Source: Carposina sasakii
Lineage: Eukaryota > Arthropoda > Insecta > Lepidoptera > Carposinidae
Direction of reading: 5' to 3'
Assembly (NCBI GenBank): GCA_014607495.2
Contig: CP053157.1
Span: 9,362,001-9,426,000 of the forward strand
Length of the DNA: 64,000 nt
Part shown: in pieces, positions 1-11,677 of the stretch
Layout of the letters: every line of letters begins with the position of its first letter
How positions within the stretch are numbered: the stretch's first letter is position 1
Notes under the pieces: generated by a model
What the model saw: only the letters and a program-made list of their open reading frames with translations
The model's database searches: none
What the model was told of the DNA's origin: nothing
Made by a program: the position numbers and the translations under genes

Positions 1-660
1 ATCAAAGGTGTAAGTAGCTATAATCATAATTAGTAAGTATGTAAAGTTTAGTGCTGAGAATGCATTTTATAATGGACAGCAGAAAAAACAAAATGTCGAA
101 ATTACAGGATAAAATATTTACCCGGGATAAAAAGTATAATGTGTTATTCTGATACGTACCTAAGCTAATATAAGGTCTTTCCGAAATTAGTGATTTGCCT
201 TTGACACGAAACTAGGAAAGTAAAAAAAAACAACTTTCACTATGGGGCCAACTCCGATATAGTGAAAAAAATCAGCTGTTCCATACATTTCAGGATTTTG
301 CGTGATGAAGTAACAAACATACACACTCACACACATACAAACTTTCACCTTTATAAATTGGTAGAATTCCTTTGAACGATGGCGCTAGTTGCTTTGTTTA
401 TCTATGTAAAAGTCTACAAAAGAAATTAGTTCCGAAATCACACACACAGCATGAGAAGTATTCTATAAGCGCACTGCTTTACACATGAAGCACATACACA
501 AATTTTATATACATTTACGAGTATATGTAGGTACAATATCTTTCACCCACCTAAGGAACTTACTTACTACTACAGGTGAGGCATATTGGAATATCATATT
601 GGAATAGGTATGTGGATTAGGTATTTTTCAATACTAGTCGGTACCTAATACAACGTGATT
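1..660. other. Gene-free repeat-derived stretch
   Basis: No coding exon is seen. Positions 61-130 and 300-360 are scraps of the short repeat family whose fuller copy lies at 32404-32625 (shared words 'cgggataaaaagta' and 'tacaaactttc'). Positions 169-295 are a half copy of the TIR element at 8506-8717. Confidence 0.5.
169..295 (+). repeat. Half copy of the 'taaggtct' TIR element
   Basis: Starts with 'ataaggtcttt', runs through 'gacacgaaactagg' and the 'caactttcactatgg' word, and ends near 'gttccatacatttc'. The same order occurs in the left arm and centre of the complete inverted-repeat element at 8506-8717, but no second arm is visible here. Probably a truncated non-autonomous DNA transposon. 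Confidence 0.55.
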
Positions 661-1095
661 AGGTCATCATCATCTTCCTGCCCTGTTCCCATTTATTTGG
701 GGTCGGCACAATATGTACTTTTCTTCCATTCATCCCTATTATCCGTCATCTCATGGCTCACTCCCAGTACACGCATATCCTCCCTCACATAGTCCATCCA
801 ACATTTCTTTAGTCTACCTCTTCTTTATATCCATCCACACTCATGCACAAAGCTCTCTGTAAAATATGACTTTCATCCAGTCGCTTTACATCATAGACTC
901 ATAATATAGCTTTACATGCCCGTACCAAGACAGACGGTTACTTCGTAACTTGTCTGTGATCGGCGCAACTTTCAAACTTCCTCTTATATACACATTTCTT
1001 ATTTTATCCATTCTTGTAACTCCACAAATCCATCTCAACATTCTCATCTTGCTTACATGGAATTGATTTTTATCCTTCTTTACGGCCTAGCATTC
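661..1095 (-). mobile_element. LINE fragment, C-terminal end of reverse transcriptase ORF
   Basis: On the minus strand it can be read as degenerate retrotransposon ORF pieces, including MRMLRWICGVTRMDKIRN, LRSNRLSWYGHV and a 'GRPKK-like / WMDxVxEDM' tail, followed by a (GAT)n-like 3' end at about 661-675. These words are typical of the very end of a lepidopteran non-LTR retrotransposon ORF. Frameshifts and stops show it is dead and 5' truncated. A shorter sister copy lies at 23945-24125. Confidence 0.65.
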
Positions 1096-1257
1096 AGATA
1101 CAAGACGACATTAGGTATTAGGTATCGCATAAAATATAATCTTATTATGAGAAATCAACCGTAAGGCATAGACTATAAGTTTCAATTATATTATTTAGCA
1201 AAAATACTACAATATCATTAGAATATGAAGATAATTTTCACCGTCATTAACAAGTTT

Positions 1258-1330
1258 ATGATAGCCCAGCGGTTACATCGGCGGAGTCGTAAATCAGATA
1301 TTCCTGGTTCGTATCCGGGTACAGACAAGA
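1258..1330 (+). repeat. tRNA-derived SINE head
   Basis: Contains a pol III A-box-like 'tagcccagcggttacatcgg' and a B-box-like 'ggttcgtatcc' with tRNA-like spacing, followed by a T-run. It lacks a convincing cloverleaf, so it is called a SINE head rather than a tRNA gene. Confidence 0.5.
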
Positions 1331-2681
1331 CTTTTTTTTTCCTTTTTTTTTTACAAAATTAAAATCCTTTATTTAAACAAAATATGTGACACAAACTAAA
1401 AACAATTTAACTAAATATTAAAAATTTAACCTAATATAAAAAATGCATTTCGCTATTATCACGATATTTTCTATTTCCACAACTATTCTTTCTACGTAGG
1501 TATTTATTAGATAATGGATCATTCACCGAAAACCGATACTAAATATTCACCGAATAAAGATTCTACGTATTTATCTAATACGTAATGGATCACAGAAATG
1601 GAACGGCCATATTGCATAAATATTAGTATGTATTAGGTCGAACAGGTACGATTTTTACCTAATCCGACCCATCTTTACTTACTACGTAGCATCTTCGACG
1701 GCAGTTCCTTATCTACAATATTTTGAATTGTGCCGAACAAAAAGTCCTGGAGTCGCCCGTTAAAGTTTATACCGAACTAATACCACCTGTAATGTTTGAA
1801 GAAAAGTGAGTGAGAACCTACCTACCTGCTATAATTTTGTTGTTTTTGCTCACTTGTTTTCACTTTTGGCTACTAAAACTTTTTTGATATTTTTAAACTC
1901 ATTTCATATTTTAGCTCTCCGATTGACAGTTTGATGGTAACAGATGAGGTGGAGCATAGAACAGAAGGTATTTTACTGTATAAGGTAAATAGTACATATA
2001 TATTTCTTGGGGAGTGTAGAGGATTAGTAAGAAAAATCATTTAATTTAATTGTATAGTATTTAAACGCACATCAAATAAAATGATTTTTTTTAGTCACAA
2101 ATAATTGGAATTCATATAAAAATTACTGACTGCACAGCAAAATCCTCAAATGAGAATATTGCTAATCAAACTGCAATTTATATTTGTGGCATACGCATAC
2201 CGCTATTTATCTTTAAATAAAGCTTTTTTTATTTATGCACAGCTAATATTGCGAATGCACATTATACATACCTGTTAACCCTTTATTTAAAAAAAAACAC
2301 CTACTATTTATATTTAACATACAGCAATTTACCTAAATGAAACGGCATTTTTTTACATAATCATCTTTATATTAAAATTTGTTAAGTTACTACTTGTAAC
2401 ATTTTAACATATTGACTCACCTAAAAGCCTTTTTAAAAGCGATCTACATGAGTAAATTGGTCCCATTTCACATATGTATCGGATACTATTTTTTGTGATA
2501 TATAAAATAAATCTTTGATATCTACCATTAATCCGTTTTATTCAAAACTTCCTAATACTTGTTGCATTGGATGAATTTCATACATAAATATAACTATGAT
2601 GCAGGTAATGTGTTCTATTGTATGAATGATTTTTTTAACATACCTATATTACTTATTAATAAATTAATTAATTTAATTTAA
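1331..2681. other. AT-rich stretch, nothing recognised
   Basis: Long A and T runs, no ORF of note, no family recognised. Confidence 0.5.
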
Positions 2682-2990
2682 TTGTATTTTGCAAACAAAA
2701 ATAAAATAAACATAACATTGAAATCAATTATAATAACGACTCTATGGGTTTTTATGTTCTCTGCGTTTGACCTAGCGTTGACCCGCCTGCTCGAAAGCGC
2801 GCGAATTTCGAATTTTAACACTACGCAGATCTTAACGCGTATCCTTGCATTGCGGGTGGCGGGGTATGTGGGCGGAGCAACCGTGGGACTTTTATTTGAC
2901 TGCTGGCTCTTAACAGTCGGCTACAAGCGAATTGTATTTTATCGTAAATTATTTGATGAATACTACCATGGATCTTTATCAAGCAATTGA
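2682..2990 (+). CDS. Possible orphan exon of a major facilitator transporter
   Basis: A 102-codon open frame (alternative first codon TTG; the first ATG in frame is at about codon 25). It holds one hydrophobic segment (residues about 16-35) followed about 30 residues later by LRVAGYVGGATVGLLFD. That word resembles the second transmembrane segment and loop of sodium-dependent glucose transporter 1 / MFSD4-like proteins (pattern 'AR..GY..G...GG.LFD'). Its base composition is richer in G and C than the surroundings, which favours former or present coding use. No further exon was found on either side, and the donor after the motif is weak (TATC|GTAAAT near 2941). It may be a first exon of a gene leaving the window, a pseudogene fragment, or chance; function is not established. 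Confidence 0.3.
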   Translation: MYFANKNKINITLKSIIITTLWVFMFSAFDLALTRLLESARISNFNTTQILTRILALRVAGYVGGATVGLLFDCWLLTVGYKRIVFYRKLFDEYYHGSLSSN

Positions 2991-3175
2991 GTTGTATCTT
3001 TGTGCCATCTGCTATATTTGCATGTTAATGTTATGATGAGCACTTTACAAGTGTTTTTGCCATTGAAGCAAGAAGTAATAAGAGGAGTTGTAGCATTTCA
3101 AAATAATATTACTAGCATATTACATCATAGCACACTTTTAAAATTTTAAAATTAAAAAACAAAAACTGTTTGTAA

Positions 3176-3462
3176 GGCTCAATTTACACCGCCGCGGAAT
3201 GGAATGGAAGCGATTTTTTGCAACGAAATCGTATATAGTATAATGAACTTTATATCATCAGCGTCAATTTCCAAATTCCGATACGTCAAATCACCGGAGA
3301 ATTCTCAAGAATGCGCGAGGGTTCCGCGGAAGACGCGCGTCCAATTTTTTGGCTCGTATTTAATTTGTGTGTTACACCATTGATATAAAGTTCATTATGC
3401 TATATACGATTACGTAGCAAAAAGTCGCTTCCTTTCCATTATGCGGCGGTGTAAATTGAGCC
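3176..3462. mobile_element. TIR element with TAA target duplication (PIF/Harbinger-like MITE)
   Basis: Two inverted arms of about 85 bp begin 'ggctcaatttacaccgccgc' and differ at only a few positions; the 287-bp element has no coding capacity. Both ends are flanked by TAA (3173-3175 and 3463-3465), the 3-bp TWA duplication expected of PIF/Harbinger transposons. CpG-containing words are frequent, unlike the AT-rich surroundings. Confidence 0.75.
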
Positions 3463-3465
3463 TAA

Positions 3466-4411
3466 TGCGATAACAAATCTAGATAGGTACTTGAAGAGTA
3501 TAATTTATATTTAGTATATAGAGTACCTGTATATGTTTTATATCATTTCAACAGTAAAATCGAGAGTTAATAATACAGTATTATATTTGGTCATGTCATT
3601 AATTGATCAAGTTACAAATGCCCTATTAAATACATCCACATAACAATCCTTCTAAAATAATTGTTCTTCTTTCATTGTTATGCGTAACCTTGACCAGTAA
3701 TTGGTCAGTATTACGTAAACAATCCAATGAAAAGCTAACATTTATGAGTCACAAACCATGACAATATACTGGTAGGTTAGTATTCTGTCCTAGTAGGTAG
3801 AATGGTAGTAGAACGAGAGATGGTCATGTAGTTATTGTCGACACTGAAGAGAAATCGAATTTTTACACTAAAACAATATAAGATTATTTATTATAATTTA
3901 TAAAGCAAATAAAACTCATATTTAAATTCAGTTCATAATATACCTAAAAGTTAAGATCTAAAGTTAAGATAGGGAGCTCGTTTTTTGAAGTCGGTAGTAA
4001 TCTATCTGTGGTTTAGCAATGTTGTGAATTTCCATTAAAAATGTTTTTATTAATATTTAATAACTGTATGTTACACGAATAGGTACTCCATAGAGTTTAT
4101 AATACGAAACTCTACTCTGAAAGTATTCCACGTGAGCTTATTTTACGTGTTCTCTTTAATTTTATTTATAGAATTAATTAATTTATATCATCTCCCAGAC
4201 TATAAAATAGATTTATGTTGAAGCAGTACATAGTAAATGATAATAGCAAAATATCTGTGACTGCATCGTAAATGTAAATGGCTTTGTAACTAAAAATTTA
4301 TGTAGTTGAGTATGTGTAGTCATTAAACATTTTAGCACCTATTTGATGGGTAACATAACCTACGCTGCCTTAATTTTCCATGAAACCTAAGTTACTTATT
4401 TATTAATTATA
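3466..4411. other. AT-rich stretch, nothing recognised
   Basis: No ORF, repeat family or RNA gene could be supported here. Confidence 0.5.
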
Positions 4412-4660
4412 GGGATGACTGTGATGCGAGGCTGCATTTTGCATCTCCTTCCGTGCATTTCGTGAGACCCGACTATGGAATATAGGGGGCGTTCTCTCAG
4501 GCGTTGAACTAGCAAGTTGTCACAGATCTATGACATGACCTGACTATACCAAACAAACGTGGCTGTACGATCTCTCTGAAGCAGATCGTGGACGATCATA
4601 TAGTTCTGGCTACCTCATATTCAGGAACACAGCCGAGTATATATATGTATGTATAAATAA
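4412..4660 (+). repeat. Short interspersed repeat, 'gcatctccttccgtg' family
   Basis: Carries the family landmarks 'gcatctccttccgtgcat', 'ttctctcaggcg', 'agcaagttgtcac', 'ttctggctacctcat' and 'aacacagccgagtatata', then a (TATG)n-like tail. Other copies: 23590-23795 (minus), 25500-25620, 33240-33437, 39840-40035 (minus), 44690-44855, 51115-51305 and 55140-55335. Confidence 0.7.
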
Positions 4661-5294
4661 TAATTGATTGCTTGCCACATTTTTTTTGGTGCCATCTCTG
4701 ATCTAATAATGTAACAAAAACTTTATTGTACTCGTAGCATGATTTGAGCAAAAAAATTTAAAAAAAAATTGATTTAAAAGTTTAGCAAATTTAAATCGTA
4801 AAATAATATAAAATAGCCTTTTTGGGCGATGTTATAGGTTTTAGAAATGTTTCTCAAAAGTTATAAGTACGTAGAAAATTTTATTTTTAACAATTTATTG
4901 GCTACGTTATTAGAAAAAATAAAAAGTTTACGGTCCGTGTTATAACTAAGTTAAAAAAATAAACTTTAATATAGCAACAAATCACTTAGTATAGCTTTCT
5001 CTGGTTAAGTACATAATTTGTTTGATAGATATGACAAAATAGACGGTCCCGGCAACAGATAACGTGACATTGAAACATTGAATATCATGATCATTTCTAA
5101 TATTAGATAAAATACAGAGATACTGATAAGTATACAGACTTCTAATGGATAATTTTAGATTGTATGAGTGAATAAAATTGAAGAGAGAAGCTGTTCCATT
5201 CTTATCTTGTAAAACCAGTTGTCAAGCGACGCAGTCTTTGCTAAATATCAAGGAGTTTATTCTTCCTGCAAATATTTCCAATGGTCAAATAACT
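4661..5294. other. AT-rich stretch, nothing recognised
   Basis: Mostly A/T runs; no gene or known repeat recognised. Confidence 0.45.
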
Positions 5295-5374
5295 TATCTA
5301 AAGGATAATGTTGAAGCTGTCTTTCTCTAAAACTACATCAAAATAGTGACAGCATCAATTTTGTCCTTCAGATA
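5295..5374. repeat. 80-bp palindromic mini-element, copy 1
   Basis: Ends are inverted: 'tatctaaaggataa' on the left, and 'ttgtccttcagata' on the right, which reads 'tatctgaaggacaa' in reverse. The interior 'gctgtctttctctaaaact' is shared with the second copy at 22061-22136. It looks like a very small TIR element. Confidence 0.55.
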
Positions 5375-6149
5375 GGCTATCTGACTGTTGAAAAGTCCGC
5401 TCATAATTAAAGTTTTTTGAATTAAACTTAATCTTAGTTTTACATTAATAGATTACTAAAAACTTTTAATGTAATTTCAATTCAAATATGTATTTATATT
5501 CATATTTATTAGCACACAATCATGTGGATTTCGGTCTGAGATAAATTATTCTTTTAACCGACTTCAAAAAAGAAAGGTTATCAAGTCGTCAGTCTTTATA
5601 CCTAACTGAGTAGAATTAAAATACACCAACGATAATAATATAGTATTTATGGCTAAGTAGAACAACAGATATGATAATACTATGAGTATAGAAGAGTTAA
5701 AATACTAGTACACCAATGATAATTATTTAATAGCATGTGCGTAGGAGTCAGTGTTTGTTTCTAGGAAAAAAAATTTGATGAAAATAACAGTATTTTATTT
5801 GTAAAACTTTTATTTTTTTGTCCTTGTTAGCAAAAGTGTCAGTGGTTGGACTTTGCCCCACTAGTTACTAGGGTCGCCAGTCTCTTACGTAATGATGAAA
5901 TAAGAAGTTGACAGTAAGTTCCACTGATTTCATTGTTGACTCGTATCGCATAGTAGTAAATTAGTGTTTGATTTAGAAAGTGTATTATACCTATAGCTAT
6001 TATAAGCTGGGATTCGCCAACCAGCGGACCTTAAACCCTCTGTTGATCCTAGAATCTGATAGCTTATGATCATAATCACAAATAATAGCTACATACCAAA
6101 TCCAAACTGCAAGGTAACGTATGTACATAGGTAAATCGTCTTCAGCTTA
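5375..6149. other. Intergenic stretch, nothing recognised
   Basis: No coding or repeat assignment could be supported. Confidence 0.4.
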
Positions 6150-6225
6150 ATTCAGTCCACTGCTGGACACGCCACAAGGCTACTGCCACAGGTGAGTTTT
6201 GCCCATAATCATCACGCTGGGCAGG
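6150..6225 (-). mobile_element. LINE 3' end scrap
   Basis: Minus strand of the 'cagtccactgctggac' plus 'gggcaggcgg' words, i.e. the terminal codons of the LINE family ending EAYVQQW. Truncated and mutated. Confidence 0.45.
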
Positions 6226-6231
6226 CGGTTT

Positions 6232-6541
6232 AAAGAAAAATAATTCAAGGGCAAGGTCATCATTACTACAAGTGTTCAAGAACTGAAACCTTGCGATGAT
6301 ACAGTATTCCCGAGATATTATGATAACTCGATGCCTGCTCTCATGACAACTGCCTACACAGCGTCTTCATAAAGCAACCTGCATGAGTGAGTTTTGAAAA
6401 GCAGCACTTGCATTCCCTCGGAGGACACACACGAGGCATCGAGTTATCATATCGGGAATACTGTGTCATCGCAAGGTTGCAGTTCTTGAACACTTGTAGT
6501 GATGATGACCTTGCCCTTGAATTATTTTTTTTTAACATGCT
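6232..6541. repeat. Inverted repeat with arms of about 105 bp
   Basis: The left arm (6237-6335, 'aataattcaagggcaagg' onward) is the near-perfect reverse complement of the right arm (6437-6537), separated by about 100 bp. Outer ends contain A-runs and T-runs. The open frames on both strands here (for example minus 6341-6739 and plus 6387-6683) follow from the inverted arms and resemble no protein family recognised here, so they are not called as genes. Confidence 0.65.
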
Positions 6542-7285
6542 TGATTGTGGAATGCTGAGTTCGCATCGTCTGCGCCGGTATGTACTCGTATGTGACTTGC
6601 TAACTAAGTATGTTACATTGCTGACATCGCGTAAACTGCTGTGTAGGCACTGTTTACGTTTGCAGCTGTCGATTTTTTCATAAATAATATTCATCGTAGT
6701 GTCACTAATGTTTTGCTTCATTATAGGCATGTAGATCAACTTATACTTTTCAAATTTATAATTGCGCCATTTTTAGAGCGACGAACGACGTAACTTGATG
6801 AGAATCCTTCTGATAGACCCTTCGCGATAGGGTGGCGTTCAGTTTACTGGATTTGTTGCTCGATGCTGAAGACAGTCTACTGAGAAACTGCAGTACTTTT
6901 CCTAATTGTAACTGCTGTACGGAGATTATTAGCTCCGATTCGATTTGCATAGTGTTCCATTTGGCGATAGGAAACACGAAATCGACAGTTGATATCCCTT
7001 TTTGCCCGAAATGGATGCTCGAGCCTGAAGAGAGGCGAGCAGCTGACATCATTTGTGTACGGAGGAGCTGCTTTAATTTCTTCGTTGTAGCGTTGTAGTA
7101 GTTATGCAGCGGTTGAATCGATCTCGAAGGCCGGCTGTCCTGACTCCATCTGACATTGTGCGTGGAGGGCTGGCCAAGCGACGACATGCCTTTTGAAATT
7201 TCAGTCGGAGGTTCCTGCTTATGGGAAGCCGACGAAATGTACAAGTCGCTAGGATTTTCCAGGCTTCATCTTGTAGTCGGCACAA
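6542..7285 (-). pseudogene. Decayed internal region of an LTR retrotransposon (possible gag)
   Basis: Lies directly 3' of the primer-binding site and LTR at 7288-7566 in element sense (minus strand). Long but broken minus-strand frames are present: 162 codons at 6756-7244 and 70 codons starting at 7285. They are rich in Ser, Leu and Arg. I could not match them to a named gag, so the gag assignment rests on position only. No protease, reverse transcriptase or second LTR was found, so this is a 3'-truncated remnant. Confidence 0.4.
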
Positions 7286-7287
7286 TG

Positions 7288-7305
7288 ATCACGTCGGGGT
7301 CACCA
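7288..7305 (-). promoter_or_regulatory. Primer-binding site for tRNA-Trp
   Basis: On the minus strand the sequence TGGTGACCCCGACGTGAT is complementary to the 3' end, including CCA, of eukaryotic tRNA-Trp. It starts 20 nt downstream of the putative LTR end, as expected for initiation of minus-strand DNA synthesis in an LTR retrotransposon. Confidence 0.65.
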
Positions 7306-7325
7306 CTTTAACGCCGCTTGGGGGG

Positions 7326-7566
7326 TGTTAATGGGAGCAGGACAGCCGGAGCAATAATAGCCATGTTGAGGGTTCTCAGCTCATCTTCTGATATCTGACG
7401 ATCTCTGATGATCTCTGACGATGTCTAACTTTTATTTGATAAAACATACAATTTATATATGGTCGTATTGACTGGGGATTTCAGCTGACACATGCTGTTG
7501 CTAGACAAGTACATCCCACACTTATCAATACGACGTGATGGAGACCTGATTCACAGATACGTAACA
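7326..7566 (-). repeat. LTR of a retrotransposon
   Basis: Read on the minus strand it starts TGTTAC and ends TTAACA (241 bp, a TG..CA LTR). It contains a TATATAAA box, then AATAAAAG as a plausible poly(A) signal, then a micro-repeat 'TCGTCAGAGATCATCAGAGA' (7388-7431) near its 3' part. Placement just upstream of a tRNA-Trp primer-binding site supports the call. The TGTT..AACA ends resemble BEL/Pao LTRs, but the clade is not proven. Confidence 0.6.
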
Positions 7567-8505
7567 GATATCTACGAAAGTTATTATTCTTCTTCATTTA
7601 CGTAGGTACATACGTCCTAATAGAAAGATTATTCGAGACTTTTTTTATTAGGGCAGGTCACAGATAACAACAGTTCAATAGCAATGAATAAATCCAAGTA
7701 CCCGAAGTAATAAGATAAATAATCAAGGTCATATCTCAGTGGTAATGTAAAATTATCATCTAATTAACTTCTTACACATATTTTATCTGCTGTTTGTAGT
7801 ACGTCAATTTGTATGACTTTTAACCTATGAATTTTATCGCTCGGGGAAAAACTGTACCAAAATATCAGCTCAAAATCTCAGTCGTGCAATTTTACTTAGT
7901 AATTTTTTATGCGAAACAGCATTTTTGTTATTAAAAAAAAAACGCGTAATTTTCAAAATTATATGGAAGTAACTGAGTTTGAATTTACCTAGTTATTTAA
8001 AAAACGCGTTATACCTATAATGGCAACTTTCCTCTGTAATTGCTATACCTAGCATTTAAATTAATATTGCTATTACCTTGCTTGTGCCTGTACTCGGTGA
8101 CATTCATATTCTGTGGGTTGTACGATCAGATTTAGAAAATAAAGTGGTTTATGCTTTAAAAAGCTTTAGGTATATTTCTATTACTGAGATTAAGTATCTA
8201 TTTATTGAATATTTTTGTATTAACAGTATCTAATAGCGACAGTTCCGTGATAGTCCTGTGCTCTCAATAACTGCATATCAATCACTTTGCACATTGTATA
8301 CTGATGGCATATGTACTCTGTATTACCTTCGATAACAGTACATAGTAAGTAGGTATACTGCATTTACCTATAGTGTGTAAAATAGAAAGTTTGCGTAGGA
8401 AGCCAAGTGGCCTATATAAATACGAGTATTAGCGTTCTTGGTAATACGCTAGTGACGTAAAGTTATCTCTCTTAAGCTTCAAAAGATTAGTAGGTACCTA
8501 CTTAG
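7567..8505. other. Intergenic stretch, nothing recognised
   Basis: No gene, RNA or repeat family supported. Confidence 0.4.
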
Positions 8506-8717
8506 TATAAGGTCTTTTCAAAATTAATGATTTTCTTTTGACACGAAACCAGGTAGCTAAAAAGAAACAACATTCACTATGAGACAAAATTCGAAATAGA
8601 GAAAAAAAAAACAGTTGTTCCATACATTTCGGAGTTGGTCCCATAGTAAAAGTTGTTTCTTTTTACCTACCTAGTTTCGTGTCAAAAGAAAATCACTAAT
8701 TTTGAAAAGACCTTATA
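8506..8717. mobile_element. TIR element 'taaggtct' (MITE)
   Basis: Two inverted arms of about 80 bp ('taaggtcttttcaaaatta') around a short centre with an A-run. The ends abut TA on both sides, consistent with a TA target duplication of a Tc1/mariner-like element. There is no coding capacity. A half copy is at 169-295. Confidence 0.7.
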
Positions 8718-10478
8718 TTGTAAGATTTTTCATTAATACTATGTAGGTAATAAAACAATTCTCTTCCTTACTATTCGGGTAAAAATAATTACATATACTT
8801 AATAATGTGTGCAGTAAGATGCACTATGTAGATACTGCATATTCAGTAGTAAATGGGGCAAAGTAGGTTATTATTAATTAGTTCAATACCTGCAGAAAAA
8901 TACTTAGTTCATAGATCTGTGGATACATATAATATATTTAAACCAAAATGAAAGTCTAAATTTGCTTTTGTGTGGTATTTTTGTGGTTTTATAGGTATAC
9001 ATGATGATACCTTCCCATGAGGATGGAGTGGGAAGTCTATAATACTATGTTGTAATATTAGGGTTCCATTTTAGGACTCGTGAACTCTAACTCTGATGTC
9101 ATCAGCGCGTGGAAACTGCTCAAAATGGGACGATTTACGACTCTACTAAATCATACAAAACAGTAAAAATTCTAAATACTGATACCTACATCACTAGCTA
9201 GAGATACCACGGCAAAACCGCATGCTGGTGAAATTGGATATGAAATTATAGGCGTTGATACAACTTATATTTACAACTCAATTGTCTAAGGCTAGATTTT
9301 CACTATGCGACTTTGCCATAACTGCACAATCATTGACATCATGGAGCAATATGGTGGATATTAAACGTGCCTATATAATGTAGATGGATAGATAGATAAA
9401 AAAATATTGTGCTACAAAAAATATTATGTATAAGAGCGAGCTTAATTTTTCTACCAGCTAACCTCGCATGGTAGCATAGGACATATCTGGTGGAAAGACA
9501 GTCTGTCGTATTATCACAACCAATCGAATGACATGAATCAGTAGCATCGATCGGCTGTTGTTCAATCGCTTATCTACCGTGTCCATCAATCAATATCGAT
9601 CGATAGGTAAGGTACCACTAGTAGTAATGATTGTTGGGTATGGTAATGGATGTATTTGTCATGGTACTACTAACCTACCGAAGTAAGTAGGTATACAGTA
9701 AAAGATCTAATAGTTCGATACACATAGAGACATTATTTTGTTTTAGAGCCCGCACTTTAACGATTACTAATTAATTAGTAACGCGAGTTAGAAAACCGTG
9801 TGTTTCTACGCCTCTTGTTTAGGAATTAGCTCTACAATAATTGAATAGCTGAGTGAACACAGTAAATTCATTTTAGTTGATATAATCGATAGAAATATAT
9901 CAGTATACTGTTATACTCGTATCATAATAATATCATTGCTTAACATCATTGTGTCATGTTCTTTATCAAAATTGTACAAAGTTCTACAGATTTAAATTAT
10001 AAGCTATATTTAGCACACAAGTTAATACTTAAGGCGAGGTACTAGTGGACAAGCGAAAAACCTGTATTATTTCAGCCTGCCAGTTCAAAGGTGATATTAT
10101 CGTTTTACTTAATCGAACAGTGAATAAATTTGAATTAAATTGCATATACCTGCACGGGTACATGTCGCAATATTGTTACTCTTGAAAATAAATACAATGT
10201 GAAGGAATTATAAGAAATAGCTGCTGTAGATAAATCGGAAACAGGTGGAGTTTAGGTAAATACTTATTAGCCAAATTCTAGTTACGTTCGTTTATATTTA
10301 CTATAAAACAGAATGATACTAAAAAGATCGCCTCTTCGTTTTATTGTTCGTTCTTTTTAATATTTTATCATTCTTAAGTTATGTCATGTCATCAAAAATA
10401 AGTAAGTCATGCGTAAGTTACTTATTTTTTATACTGACCAAGGTAATAATAATCTTCCTATAAACTATGTAAGTGGCG
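8718..10478. other. Long gene-free stretch
   Basis: Nothing coding is supported. A short word 'aaggcgaggtactagtggacaag' at about 10032-10054 recurs at 63520-63542 in the same orientation, so part is repeat-derived. Confidence 0.4.
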
Positions 10479-10545
10479 TACACTGGAGGAGGCCTACGTC
10501 CAGCAGTGGACTGCAATAGGCTGACGATGATGATGAAACTATGTA
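10479..10545 (+). mobile_element. LINE 3' end scrap with (GAT)n tail
   Basis: Reads 'gaggcctacgtccagcagtgg' then the stop TGA and 'cgatgatgatg'. It encodes the last residues EAYVQQWTAIG of a LINE ORF, without the rest of the element. Confidence 0.6.
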
Positions 10546-11580
10546 AGGCAACATACACTATGAAAACCTAGTCATTTGGCCAATAAGTTTTTATTTTTTT
10601 TATTTTTAAGGCAATCTGGCATAGTACACATTCATATCTACAATAAGGTAACAGTACATAAACTACAAGATATAGAAACAAAATGCAATCCTAACAATGT
10701 CCACTATTATAATTATTATTCAGTCGGAGTGTGGATTGCGAGTCGGAAAGTGGATTGCATTTTTGATGATCATACATTTAATACTTTTTTAATTTAATGT
10801 AGGTAAGTAGGTATAAGATAATTATAGAATAGGAAACATTTTAGCTAAAAATAAAACTAATAAAAATCATGAGTCTTGGCACAAGAGTTGCTATCGGTCA
10901 GTATTCTATAGCCATATTATTTTATTTATTCAGACTATTTTTAATTTCTGCTAGACGAAAATCGTTAGAGTATGCTGTTGTCAATCGCTCGTGGATTTCA
11001 TGGCCACAAGATTCTTGTCTTTTAATCTCAATTTTTTCTTATTCTTATTTTTTAATGCACATTCACAAAAGAAATATGGCATACAACATAAAAGAAGAGA
11101 TGCATGTACAATGGTAAGCTTATCTCTACAAGAGATCTCTTTCAGCAAGCCAAGCAATTAAAGAGAAATTGTTAACAAACAGGGTAACATGTGCAATTAA
11201 ACTAATTCTAAGAAACTACATCACTACATTGAAAAAAAAGGAGAGAAACAAATGACAGCATATTCAAATAATGGACAGGTAGTGATTCTTCAGCTTTTAC
11301 CTAAATGTGCCAACAGTGCGACAATCTCTAACCTTAAGGGGTAATGCATGCCAGAGCTTAACCGCTTGAACCGAGAAAGAATACCCAAAAGCCCCAGAAT
11401 TAAATCGGGGAGTTTGTAGCAGTGATGCCGTATTGGATCGGAGAGGCCGATCTCTTGAAAAGAGATATTCAAAGCGCTCACTGAGATATAATGAAGAAAA
11501 GCAATAATTTAAAATCTTAAAAAGGAGTGTTTATAAATGAGTATTCCGGCGAAAACGAATCGAGAGCTATTTTAACTCTT

Positions 11581-11677
11581 TACGAAAGTGAGATACGTGA
11601 TCAAATTTACGTAGTCCGTATATAAATCGGATACCCACGAAAGTGAGATATGTGATCAAATTTACGTAGTCCGTAAA
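11581..11677. repeat. 57-bp tandem duplication inside the LINE
   Basis: The block 'acgaaagtgagata(c/t)gtgatcaaattt', followed by 'acgtagtccgta', occurs at 11581 and again at 11638, one 57-bp period apart, directly beside the TIR element insertion. The first copy is followed by 'tataaatcgg', as is the sequence beyond the TIR element at 12139, giving the uninterrupted LINE order. Confidence 0.7.

Noticed and set aside
6341..7244. Minus-strand ORFs of 132 and 162 codons as cellular genes
   Set aside because: The first crosses an inverted repeat. The second lies where an LTR element's internal region should be. No splice sites, family motifs or coherent codon pattern.
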